Positions 33,566 to 40,470 of a stretch of DNA of 40,470 bases are shown one piece after another. The notes below the pieces were generated by a model. That model was not told the DNA's origin and searched no databases. It saw nothing but the letters and a program-made list of their open reading frames with translations. The translations under genes and the position numbers were made by a program. Position 1 is the first letter of the stretch. Each line of letters starts with the position of its first letter. Source of the DNA: Chloroflexota bacterium (lineage in GTDB: Bacteria; Chloroflexota; Anaerolineae; B4-G1); assembly GCA_012514315.1 (NCBI GenBank), contig JAAZAN010000316.1, forward strand, positions 1 to 40,470, given 5' to 3'.

Positions 33566-33593
33566 ATTATACCACGCGTTGTTGCTGGACCAA
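33566..33593 (-). promoter_or_regulatory. Predicted leaderless promoter of murJ
   Basis: On the minus strand the -35 is TTGGTC (33593-33588), the spacer is 16 bp, and the -10 is TATAAT (33571-33566). The -10 is separated from the ATG by only 7 nt, so transcription should begin at or within a base or two of the start codon. There is no room for a Shine-Dalgarno sequence. Confidence 0.6.
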
Positions 33594-33638
33594 GTGAGAT
33601 TCCCGGCGCTCAGTGTTGTGGCCCTCAACCAGACGTAC

Positions 33639-33670
33639 TGAGAGCCGGGGTCGCCGCACCCCGGCTCTCA
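33639..33670. repeat. Perfect 13-bp inverted repeat upstream of murJ
   Basis: TGAGAGCCGGGGT (33639-33651), loop CGCCGC, and the exact reverse complement (33658-33670) form a very stable hairpin. A pyrimidine-rich/A-rich tract borders it: the plus strand continues CCAAAAAGGAGGAG. It is between the histidine kinase stop and the murJ promoter. On the minus strand the expected U-tract does not follow the hairpin but precedes it, so it is not a standard intrinsic terminator of the kinase gene. It could still be a structural terminator, an mRNA stabiliser or a protein-binding palindrome. Confidence 0.7.
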
Positions 33671-33713
33671 CCAAAAAGGAGGAGAAGAAGAGAAACCGCC
33701 CTAATTCGGCATA

Positions 33714-33722
33714 ATAATACCA
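33714..33722 (-). promoter_or_regulatory. Possible extended -10 promoter upstream of the hairpin
   Basis: Minus-strand TGG-TATTAT (33722-33714) is an extended -10 without a good -35. A transcript from it would carry the 13-bp hairpin in a leader of about 150 nt before murJ. Confidence 0.3.
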
Positions 33723-33779
33723 TATTTCCTGTTGCACACTTGACGCAACACCTACGCCAACCCTACGGAAACCCTACGG

Positions 33780-34814
33780 TCATCGCTGGGATGTGGAAGC
33801 GTCACACTCGGCAACACTCGGAGCGTGTGCGGGAAGAACGAAGCTGAAGCGGCTTCCTTCTCCAGGCTGACTCTCTACCCATACTCGACCGTGATGCCTT
33901 TCAACGACCGACTTCACGATGGGCAGGCCCAGTCCCGTACCCTTGGGTGTGAGTGCCTCGGCCGGATCGACGCGGAAGAAACGGTCGAATATTTGCGGTT
34001 GTTGGTCTGGTGGAATCCCGATTCCACTATCAGCGACCTCAACCGTGACGAAACGGGCATCACCTGAGGCGTCGACCTGGATTGTGCCGTTGTGCGGAGT
34101 GTACTTGATCGCGTTGCTGAGAAGATGGCTCATCACCAACTGCAGAGCAGGCCGATTCCCAAGCACGGTCAGCGGCTCGGGTGGTGAGCGCCAGACTAGA
34201 TTAAGTCGTTTGTTGGCCGCATCTGCACGGTATCGGTCGACCGCTTCCTGGATCAAAGAGGCTAGATCGCAGGGCGCCATATTGAGCTCGTGAACTGTCT
34301 CGATGTAGCTCAGCTCGGTGGCATTGTCCACCAGATCTGTGACCTGTTTGACGCTTACCCGCACGCGTTCGACGAATTCCCTCTGCTGATCAGTGAGTTC
34401 CCCAACCTGAGCCAGGAGTTCTGCATACCCCTGAATGCTTGTCAAGGGCGTGCGCAAGTCGTGAGAAAGGTCGAGGATGAACTCCGACCCGGCCCGATCG
34501 TTCCCCTTGTGCGCGGTGATGTCCTGCAGAAGCAGCACCAGCCCCATCCCCTCAATCGGTGTCGCATGTATGGCATACGTCTGGAAGCCATCCAGCGTGA
34601 TCTCGCCCCGCATTCTCTCATCGTGTGCCCCTACCTCGGACAGAAGGTCGCGCAACCCGGGTAGCTTGCCTGCGACAGACACGTGCATTCCAGAGCCCGC
34701 AGGCAGCCCAAACGCGCTGCGGGCCGCCTGGTTGCAGAGATGGATCTCGCCTGATTCATCCAACACAAGAACAGGCGCTGCAAGAGCTTCTAGAACGACT
34801 GAAGGGTCGACCAT
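33780..34814 (-). CDS. Soluble PAS-domain sensor histidine kinase
   Basis: This 344-residue kinase has no transmembrane helix. An N-terminal PAS domain (about 1-100, starting VVLEALAAPVLVLDESGEIHLCN) is followed by a HisKA dimerisation domain with phospho-acceptor H118 in DLSHDLRTPLTSIQGY. The HATPase_c domain has N box HLLSNAIKYTP, G1 VADSGIGIP, F box IFDRFFR and G2 GTGLGLPIV. The ATG at 34814 with GAGGTCGGA upstream is preferred over a GTG 12 codons earlier. There is no response regulator next to it, so it is an orphan kinase sensing a cytosolic signal. It is divergent from the beta-mannosidase gene, with the structured repeat between them. Confidence 0.92.
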   Translation of the reverse strand: MVDPSVVLEALAAPVLVLDESGEIHLCNQAARSAFGLPAGSGMHVSVAGKLPGLRDLLSEVGAHDERMRGEITLDGFQTYAIHATPIEGMGLVLLLQDITAHKGNDRAGSEFILDLSHDLRTPLTSIQGYAELLAQVGELTDQQREFVERVRVSVKQVTDLVDNATELSYIETVHELNMAPCDLASLIQEAVDRYRADAANKRLNLVWRSPPEPLTVLGNRPALQLVMSHLLSNAIKYTPHNGTIQVDASGDARFVTVEVADSGIGIPPDQQPQIFDRFFRVDPAEALTPKGTGLGLPIVKSVVERHHGRVWVESQPGEGSRFSFVLPAHAPSVAECDASTSQR

Positions 34815-34862
34815 TCCGACCTCACGAAGGTAAACTGAAGGATTTCCCACTACTGAATTACT

Positions 34863-34890
34863 ATACTACTCCTGATTCCCTGTGAGTCAA
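34863..34890 (-). promoter_or_regulatory. Predicted promoter of the histidine kinase
   Basis: On the minus strand the -35 is TTGACT (34890-34885), with a 16-bp spacer and TAGTAT (34868-34863). TATAGT three bases further is an alternative -10 with a 19-bp spacer. The leader is about 40-45 nt. Confidence 0.5.
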
Positions 34891-34896
34891 TTCTCC

Positions 34897-35037
34897 CAGG
34901 AATTCTCAGCATGACCGATGTGTGCGGTGCGCCCAGGCTAGAAGCCTGTCGACAAGGCGGGTTCGGTCGGCCTGAGACCGTTCCTTGCCCCAAAGCAGCA
35001 TCCATCAAGCCGTGATATCCATAGTGGGAATTGCTGC
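34897..35037 (+). repeat. Structured ~140-bp intergenic repeat, copy 2
   Basis: This is the second copy of the element at 139-280, about 85% identical, in the same orientation relative to the downstream plus-strand gene. The AGGC/GCCT helix (34935-34938 with 34944-34947) is extended to 5 bp here by a C-G pair that copy 1 lacks. The outer CGCC/GGCG helix is kept. It lies between two divergent promoters, that of the histidine kinase (34863-34890) and that of the beta-mannosidase (35089-35116), and fills most of the 330-bp gene-free gap. No coding frame is convincing in it. Confidence 0.75.
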
Positions 35038-35088
35038 AATTCTCACTTTCGTCCAATCGGATCACACTAAGATGTTGGTGACTCGTGC

Positions 35089-35116
35089 TTGACTGACGGA
35101 TCCACGAGCATATAAT
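35089..35116 (+). promoter_or_regulatory. Predicted promoter of the beta-mannosidase gene
   Basis: The -35 is TTGACT (35089-35094), the spacer is 16 bp, and the -10 is a consensus TATAAT (35111-35116). As at dedA, the -10 is followed by CCC and a copy of the structured repeat ends a few tens of bases upstream. Confidence 0.65.
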
Positions 35117-35143
35117 CCCACTACCTACCTTGGCGCAAGGAGA

Positions 35144-37609
35144 ATGATGATGGTTTGGCAGTCATTGAACGGTCTATGGCAGTTCAGACAGGTTGGAGAT
35201 GATATCTGGCTTGCGGGTGAGGTTCCTGGCGGCGTCCATACTGATCTACTTGCCCTCGATCGTATCCCCGATCCGTTTGTCGAGGACAACGAGTTGGCTG
35301 TCCAGTGGGTGACTGAAAGTGATTGGGAGTACCGGCGAATATTCGACGTCGATCCCGAGCTACTGTCTGAGGAGCGCGTCTTCCTGGTATGCGACGGACT
35401 GGACACGCTGGTGGACGTCTCAGTCAATGGTGCGTTGATAGCACAAGCGGACAATATGTTTCGGACCTATCGCTGGGACGTGACCTCGCTGCTGACGTCC
35501 GGCGCGAATGAACTGCACATGACCTTCGCCTCGCCAGTGAGATACGCCCTCCATCGCCAGGCCGAGCGCCCATTGCGCTCGGTGACCCAGGCAATTCCGG
35601 GCGGCCCCTACCTGCGCAAGGTGCCCAGCCATTTTGGCTGGGACTGGGGTCCGCAGCTGCCGGCCATTGGCATCTTCAGGGATATCCGGCTGGAGGGACT
35701 GTCGAGCGTGCGTCTGGCTGATGTTCGTCTGTCCCAGATCCACGCCGAATCATCTGTAAGGGTCAGTGCTTCTGTCACCGTCGAGCGATTTGAGGGTACA
35801 GACGCTGAGCTTGTGCTTCGCCTGAAGGCCCCCTCTGGCATAGTGCAGGACGCGGCGCTGCAGCTCAGTGCCGGTGAGACCTGCGGCGTGTTGGAGCTCG
35901 AGGTGAGGGATCCGCAGCTCTGGTGGCCCAATGGCTATGGTGGGCAGCCTCTGTACGGTGTCGAGGTGTTGGCGCTGGAGAAGGGCCTTATCCGGGACCA
36001 GCGGGACTTCCGCATTGGCCTGCGTACCATCGAACTGCATCAAGAGCCGGATGAGTATGGCATATCGTTCACTTTCGTGGTGAACGGCGTCCCGATTTTT
36101 GCCAAGGGGGCCAATTGGATCCCGGCCGATTCCTTCGTCACTCGGATGACCGATTCGCGACTAGAGGGTCTGTTGCGCAGCGCAGCGGCTGTGCACATGA
36201 ATATGCTCCGCGTTTGGGGCGGTGGCTTCTACGAGGATGATCGATTCTATGATCTGTGCGATCAATATGGCATCCTCGTCTGGCAGGATTTCATCTTCTC
36301 ATGCAGCACGTATCCAGAGGACCCCTCCTTCTTTCACAATGTCCGTGCAGAAGCAGTAGACAATGTGCGTCGCTTGCGTCACCATGCCAGTCTGGCGCTC
36401 TGGTGCGGCAACAATGAGATGGAATGGGGCTGGGTCGAGTGGGGTTGGAGCGAGGAGTACGGGCTGAGTCTGAAATCCGCGTACGATCGACTGTTTCATC
36501 ACGTTCTGCCTGAAGTTGTAGCGGTTGAGGATCCCGATCGTGACTACTGGCCCAGTTCGCCATCCTCCAACGTGCCGTTTGATGCGCCCAACTCAACGCA
36601 GGCAGGCGATACTCACAACTGGCTGGTCTGGCACGGCATGCTACCGTTCTCTGGCTATCGCGAACACCCCTCCCGCTTTGTGAGTGAGTTCGGGTTTCAG
36701 TCGTTGCCCGCCCTTCAAACGGTTCGTACCTATGCGGGCGAAGCCGACTGGAATATGACCTCGTACGTTATGGAGCACCATCAGCGAAACGCGGCGGGGA
36801 ACGGAAAGATCGTGACCTACTTGACCGATCACTTCCGGCTGCCCAAGGATTTTGAATCGTTGGTGTATGTGTCGCAGCTATTGCAGGCTGAGGCGCTCCG
36901 GTATGGGGTCGAGTTCTGGCGGCGCAATCGGGCATGCACCAGTGGCGCGCTCTACTGGCAGTTGAATGACTGTTGGCCGGTTGCCTCCTGGGCCAGTCTG
37001 GACTACTTCGGTCGCTGGAAGGCAGCGCATTATGCGGCACGTCGTTTCTTCGCTCCTGTGCTGCTCTCGGCTGAGGAATCGGGCACGGACGTTGAGCTCA
37101 GTATTACGAGTGACTTGACCCGGCCGTGGCAGGGCGTGGTGCGTTGGTCGCTGGAAGATCTCGCTGGCCGGGTACTCAAGAACGGAGAGCTGAAGGTCGA
37201 TGTGCCAGCACTGGGCACATCTTCCATCTGCGAGTTGAGCTTCGCTGATGATGTCACTGCCGCCAACCGGCGCGATGTCATTCTCGCCTACGAGCTCTGG
37301 TATGATGGCGTCTGCGCAAGTCTCGGGATCGTTACGTTTGTGCCAACCAAGCATCTCGAGCTGGATGCACCCGGGTTAACTTGGGATGTTGCGTCGGACA
37401 AGGATGAGCTGGTGATCCGGGTCAGTGCCGAGCGCCTTGCGCGCTTCGTGTGGCTGGATACTGATGAGAAGGACGTCGTGTTTAGTGACAACTTCTTTGA
37501 CTTACCTGCAGGGCGTTCAGTTGAGCTACGTGCGCCTATGGTCGAGGGATGGTCCGTGGAGAGTATGCGCCGAGCCTTGCGCGTCCGCAGTCTGGTCGAT
37601 TCGTACTGA
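35144..37609 (+). CDS. GH2 family beta-mannosidase
   Basis: This 821-residue retaining glycosidase releases mannose from beta-mannosides. The N-terminal sugar-binding beta domain starts SLNGLWQFRQ and continues through VPGGVHTDLL, DWEYRR and VDVSVNG. An immunoglobulin-like domain (about 195-300) leads to the barrel, with the block FAKGANWIPADSF. The general acid is E425 in WCGNNEMEWGW, and the nucleophile is E515 in FVSEFGFQS. C-terminal beta domains follow. No signal peptide is seen, so it is cytosolic. Three in-frame ATGs (35144, 35147, 35150) follow AAGGAG; the third has the best spacing, so the protein may be two residues shorter. It has its own promoter and no transport genes beside it. 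Confidence 0.93.
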   Translation: MMMVWQSLNGLWQFRQVGDDIWLAGEVPGGVHTDLLALDRIPDPFVEDNELAVQWVTESDWEYRRIFDVDPELLSEERVFLVCDGLDTLVDVSVNGALIAQADNMFRTYRWDVTSLLTSGANELHMTFASPVRYALHRQAERPLRSVTQAIPGGPYLRKVPSHFGWDWGPQLPAIGIFRDIRLEGLSSVRLADVRLSQIHAESSVRVSASVTVERFEGTDAELVLRLKAPSGIVQDAALQLSAGETCGVLELEVRDPQLWWPNGYGGQPLYGVEVLALEKGLIRDQRDFRIGLRTIELHQEPDEYGISFTFVVNGVPIFAKGANWIPADSFVTRMTDSRLEGLLRSAAAVHMNMLRVWGGGFYEDDRFYDLCDQYGILVWQDFIFSCSTYPEDPSFFHNVRAEAVDNVRRLRHHASLALWCGNNEMEWGWVEWGWSEEYGLSLKSAYDRLFHHVLPEVVAVEDPDRDYWPSSPSSNVPFDAPNSTQAGDTHNWLVWHGMLPFSGYREHPSRFVSEFGFQSLPALQTVRTYAGEADWNMTSYVMEHHQRNAAGNGKIVTYLTDHFRLPKDFESLVYVSQLLQAEALRYGVEFWRRNRACTSGALYWQLNDCWPVASWASLDYFGRWKAAHYAARRFFAPVLLSAEESGTDVELSITSDLTRPWQGVVRWSLEDLAGRVLKNGELKVDVPALGTSSICELSFADDVTAANRRDVILAYELWYDGVCASLGIVTFVPTKHLELDAPGLTWDVASDKDELVIRVSAERLARFVWLDTDEKDVVFSDNFFDLPAGRSVELRAPMVEGWSVESMRRALRVRSLVDSY

Positions 37610-37710
37610 TCTGTCTTGCTTGCGAGTGGAGCAATATGTGGAATTTGAGGACGCTGGCTCACCTGCCTGACAGGGCGGCCAGCGTCCCAAACTGCTCTAG
37701 CAGCGACTCA

Positions 37711-38568
37711 CTACTCCTCAGCGTAAAAGACGACACCGACTGTGCCCGGACCGGCGTGGGCGCCAATGACTGGACTGACCGAGGTGCGTATCAACTCCGA
37801 TGCGTCGAATTCCTTCGTGATCTGCTTGGCTAGGCTATCCCCTTCGGTAGGTGCATCAACGTCGAGGACCGCAACTTCAGCTATCCTCCTTCCAGCTAGA
37901 CGCTCTTCAATGATCTCCAGTAACTGATTCACTGCTTTGCGTTTCGTGCGCACCTGGGTGAGCGCTTCGATGGAGCCATCCTCAAGGTGCAAGATGGGCT
38001 TTATGCTGAGAGCTGTTCCAAGAAATCGCTTCGCACCACCGATGCGTCCCCCGCGATGGAGGTATTCCAGTGTATCTACCACGAAGAGCACATTGACTCG
38101 CTCGCGCATACGCTCCGCAGCGGCCACCACCTCGTCGACGCTCTTCCCAGCCGCAGCGGCACGTATGGCCGCCAACACCACGAATCCCAGTCCCATGGAT
38201 GTTGACAGCGAGTCAATGACCCGAATGTCGAGTTGTTGCTTGAGTTGATCCTGTGCTGCCAGCGCGCTCTGGACTGTGCCGCTGATCTTCGATGATATGA
38301 ACGCACCGACGATAGCGTCTGCTCCCACTGATCCCTGCTGGAAGAACTCAATGAACTCGCCGGCGGACGGTTGTGATGTTGTGGGAAACACCTTCGAATG
38401 AGGAAGCCGTCGATAGAACGTGTGTTGATCGATATCAACGCCGTCCCTGAACCGCTCATCACCCCAGATCAGCCACAGCGGAATGACGGGAACGTTCACG
38501 CCATTCAGTACGTGCTGTGGAATGCACGCTGTACTGTCTGTCACGATGACTATTCTCTGATCTGCCAT
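37711..38568 (-). CDS. DegV family fatty-acid-binding protein
   Basis: This 285-residue cytosolic protein of the DegV/FakB family binds a fatty acid between two domains; FakB members present it to the kinase FakA. The N-terminal VIVTDSTACIP, then FPTTSQPSAGEF (the TSxPS motif), FISSKISGTVQSA, the helix-linked DTLEYLHRGGRIG and the late PVIGAHAGPGTVG are all conserved. The ATG at 38568 has GGGAGGG upstream. No FakA homologue lies in the window (the nearby DhaL is related to FakA's kinase domain but belongs to the dhaK pair). It converges with the beta-mannosidase gene. Confidence 0.92.
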   Translation of the reverse strand: MADQRIVIVTDSTACIPQHVLNGVNVPVIPLWLIWGDERFRDGVDIDQHTFYRRLPHSKVFPTTSQPSAGEFIEFFQQGSVGADAIVGAFISSKISGTVQSALAAQDQLKQQLDIRVIDSLSTSMGLGFVVLAAIRAAAAGKSVDEVVAAAERMRERVNVLFVVDTLEYLHRGGRIGGAKRFLGTALSIKPILHLEDGSIEALTQVRTKRKAVNQLLEIIEERLAGRRIAEVAVLDVDAPTEGDSLAKQITKEFDASELIRTSVSPVIGAHAGPGTVGVVFYAEE

Positions 38569-38719
38569 ACTGCCCTCCCCCACGCTGACTGTAACGGATG
38601 CATAAGGTAGAACACCCGGTCAGCGGGTAAGGTGCGCAGGGCATACAGAGGAAGGCGTCGCTATCGGGTCTCCTGGCGGGCGGCGGGCACAAACAGCGCC
38701 AGAACAGATGAGAGATCGT

Positions 38720-39337
38720 TTAAGCAGTGGCGCCGAGCAACCATGATGCCGCCATGGCTACGATTCCAGCGACGACTGTGCGCAGGCCATATTGGATCAG
38801 CCGTCCTCCGACGATGCTGCCAAGGAACACGCCTAACCCAAAAAGACTGGCCAATGCAACGAGAATACAGAGCACATAGCTGGTGGAGATGTCGCCGATC
38901 GCCTCTGAGAGCAGCATCGGGATCAGTACGATCAGAGAGGCGATGAGCGGCGACATCCCATCGACGATCGCAACAACGATCACAGCTGCACGAGAGGCGC
39001 GGGCAATCTTCGTGCCACCCAGATCGGTCAGCGAAATCTGTTCCAACTCGGCCAACTCACGACCTCGCTCCGCCGATTCGGCCAGGTAGGCCCCCCATGC
39101 TCCCGAGATTCCCATTGCGATAGAGGTGGAGATTCCAGTCCGGATCACGATGGGCGCCGATCGTACGCCAGCCAGATAGCTACCCATGAGAAGTCCCAGG
39201 GTAGTTAGAACGCCGTCAAATCCGTTGTTGGCAAGAGCCCGCCGCGCGATTTGCCAGAAGCCGGTGATGCGTTCATATTCACGGAAGTTAATAATCCCCT
39301 GAGCCAAACGGCCAGGAGGTTTGTCAGCATCTGCCAT
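38720..39337 (-). CDS. VIT1/CCC1-like membrane protein
   Basis: This 205-residue membrane protein is related to the CCC1/VIT1 family of iron/manganese transporters, subgroup TIGR00267-like. An N-terminal amphipathic region is followed by NNGFDGVLTTLGLLMGSYLAG (first helix with the conserved D-G-x-x-T). Next are GISTSIAMGISGAWGAYLAESAERGRELAELE, whose acidic/polar face resembles the metal region of VIT proteins, and three more helices. It follows the DUF211 gene by 7 nt on the same strand. Metal transport is plausible by family, but the metal is unknown. Confidence 0.8.
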   Translation of the reverse strand: MADADKPPGRLAQGIINFREYERITGFWQIARRALANNGFDGVLTTLGLLMGSYLAGVRSAPIVIRTGISTSIAMGISGAWGAYLAESAERGRELAELEQISLTDLGGTKIARASRAAVIVVAIVDGMSPLIASLIVLIPMLLSEAIGDISTSYVLCILVALASLFGLGVFLGSIVGGRLIQYGLRTVVAGIVAMAASWLLGATA

Positions 39338-39344
39338 GGGCTAT

Positions 39345-39632
39345 CTAGTCCTGAGCTGTTGTTACGTCCTCAATGAGTACTTTTCCTGCCGCTACCTCGT
39401 CGATAGAGTGTATGGCGCCGCCGTTCTCGCCGATCAGCCGTCCAATCTCCTCAAAACGGAGGTCATGGCCCTCGATCGTGATCTTCGCATTCTCGACGCG
39501 GCGGTCAATCTCATAGATTGAGATGTTGACGCCATCGACGCCTTCCACATCTGCCAGCAGCTGAGCCATCTCGACGATGCTCGGCTCTAGAGGCTTCAGT
39601 ACATCCAGGACTAATCGGCGTAGGTTTCCCAT
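39345..39632 (-). CDS. DUF211 family protein
   Basis: This 95-residue soluble protein has the DUF211 pattern: LRRLVLDVLKPLEPSIVEMAQLLADVEGVDGVNISIYEID, then NAKITIEGHDLRFEEIGRLIGENGGAIHSIDEV. It is a ferredoxin-like alpha/beta fold described mainly from archaea. It lies directly upstream of the VIT-like membrane protein, an arrangement that suggests a shared role (possibly metal or small-ligand sensing for the transporter). The start is ATG 39632 with AGGGAGA upstream. Confidence 0.85.
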   Translation of the reverse strand: MGNLRRLVLDVLKPLEPSIVEMAQLLADVEGVDGVNISIYEIDRRVENAKITIEGHDLRFEEIGRLIGENGGAIHSIDEVAAGKVLIEDVTTAQD

Positions 39633-40346
39633 TGTCTCCCTTCACTTTGCATGGTCAATCGGCGCTTGGACAGTACGCTGATGGCTGCTCTGGTGATCGT
39701 CCTCATATCGATGAAGCAGCCGGTCGCGGCGTTTCGCTACATAGTGGGCGTACGGGAACATGGCCCGTTTGATCTGCATGGGCATTACAGGGCTGGTTGC
39801 TGAGACATGTTGCTTGGCTGATGGTCGACATGGCACATCCCAACAGGTTGCCGCTTATAAGCATAACAGTCAATGAGCCATTGCCCGGTGACTGCCAGGG
39901 ATCGGAGCGGTCGCTGTCGGTACGTGTGCGAGGTCACTTGTAGGATAGGATGAAGCCGAAGGGGAACGACCCATGGGAACGGACGTCCACGAAGCCCCAC
40001 AGGGCCCCTACAGTGGACGTGGGGTTGCGAAAAGGGTTTGGATCTGATGACGAGGGGACCGTAATCTCCTACAGTGAGAAGGTCCACGCGGTCCTTTTGT
40101 GCAGCTTGCACGATACTACCTGTTACCCCCGTACCCTGCGAACGAGCGCGGCGCCTATTTTGGATGCTACTTCGATGGTCAGAGAACTAAGGCCAATTCG
40201 CGCAAACGTCTTCGCAACGGTACGAGTCTATTATACTTTAATCCCCATATAGTGCAACCCGCTGGCGCATCAATCCGGCTTCGCCATCCTCGCGACACGC
40301 TTGCTAAAGCAACTAGCTCTATATGGTTGCTGCCTCGATAAGTCGT
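39633..40346. other. Gene-poor stretch with no confident coding region
   Basis: Several modest open frames exist here, but none has a recognisable domain. They are 39642-39836 and 39785-40111 on the minus strand, and 39950-40252 and 40099-40341 on the plus strand. They overlap each other, lack clear ribosome sites and show no family motif. The minus-strand 64-codon frame 39642-39836 ends 9 nt before DUF211 and is the only one in a plausible operon position, with weak support. Bases 39983-40024 contain interleaved inverted repeats (see findings). GGACC (40056-40060) and GGTCC (40090-40094) followed by TTTT resemble a weak plus-strand terminator. The stretch may hold a decayed element. Confidence 0.5.
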
Positions 40347-40435
40347 GTTGACTCACGATAGAAAGATACCGAAAGTGATTCGTTGACTCACGAGAGAAAG
40401 ACACCGAAGCCGATTCGTTGACTCACGAAAGACCT
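40347..40435 (+). repeat. 35-bp tandem direct repeats
   Basis: Two full 35-bp units (40347-40381 and 40382-40416) and a partial third (from 40417) lie head to tail. Each begins with GTTGACTCACGA. The first part of each unit and the end (GATTC) are well kept, while the middle varies (for example GATACCGAAAGT against GACACCGAAGCC). There is no spacer between units, so it is not a CRISPR array. Candidate roles are iteron-like binding sites or the edge of a repeat region that continues past the window. Confidence 0.8.
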
Positions 40436-40470
40436 GCTATTAGAAGTCAAGGACCGGAACCTTAAGAATC

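Noticed and set aside
33639..33670. Classical intrinsic terminator
   Set aside because: The hairpin is strong, but neither strand has a U-tract after it.
40347..40435. CRISPR array
   Set aside because: Units of 35 bp are directly adjacent with no unique spacers, and no cas gene is present.

Overview
The window reads as a stretch of bacterial chromosome, about 57% G+C by eye, with dense genes, frequent GTG starts and ATGA/GTGA overlaps between neighbours. It contains no rRNA, tRNA, CRISPR array or recognisable transposase. The content points to Chloroflexota (Anaerolineae-like). The reasons are a DUF5679 zinc domain fused to the N-terminus of topoisomerase I, an AAA ATPase with a C-terminal R3H domain next to tmk, a DsbA-like/cyclophilin lipoprotein, a DUF4332 helix-hairpin-helix protein and GH20/GH2 glycosidases. 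This placement is inference from family composition, not a phylogeny.

Layout. 0.5-3.7 kb: a DedA membrane protein converges on a minus-strand pair made of a secreted DsbA-like/cyclophilin protein and a PrsW intramembrane protease. 3.9-18.9 kb: a plus-strand housekeeping run of pcm, the R3H ATPase, tmk, gmk, DUF951, a small membrane protein, ffh, rpsP, a KH protein, rimM, dprA, a mannose-1-phosphate guanylyltransferase, topA, xerC, an unknown membrane protein and a DUF4332 protein. Only an fmdB-type zinc-ribbon gene in this run is on the minus strand. 19.1-23.9 kb: a sugar-catabolism cluster (SMP-30 lactonase-like, DhaK, DhaL, GH20). 23.9-27.8 kb: a minus-strand run of a DeoC-like aldolase, glnS and two unknowns. 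28.0-32.0 kb: an MFS transporter, xseA, a P-loop kinase-like protein, a pyruvate-kinase C-domain-like protein and xseB. 32.0-34.8 kb: murJ and a soluble PAS histidine kinase on the minus strand. 35.1-37.6 kb: a GH2 beta-mannosidase. 37.7-39.6 kb: a DegV protein, a VIT/CCC1-like membrane protein and a DUF211 protein on the minus strand. The last 0.8 kb has no confident gene and ends in 35-bp tandem repeats.

The most notable feature is at 2445-3713 (minus). A lipoprotein signal and linker run straight into a DsbA-like thioredoxin domain and a cyclophilin domain, interrupted only by one in-frame TGA. That TGA sits exactly where the first cysteine of the CPxC redox motif belongs, giving U-P-G-C. 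A two-part stem-loop directly after the TGA has the layout of a bacterial SECIS element. The simplest reading is a selenocysteine-containing DsbA-like/cyclophilin envelope protein that an ordinary gene caller would split in two. Downstream and overlapping by 4 nt is a PrsW-type protease, which suggests an envelope redox/folding/stress unit.

Second-tier observations are a structured ~140-bp repeat (about 85% identical) found only upstream of the dedA and beta-mannosidase promoters, apparently leaderless promoters for xseA and murJ, a long perfect hairpin upstream of murJ, a DeoC-like aldolase without the usual C-terminal phosphate-binding motif, and the tandem repeats at the right edge.
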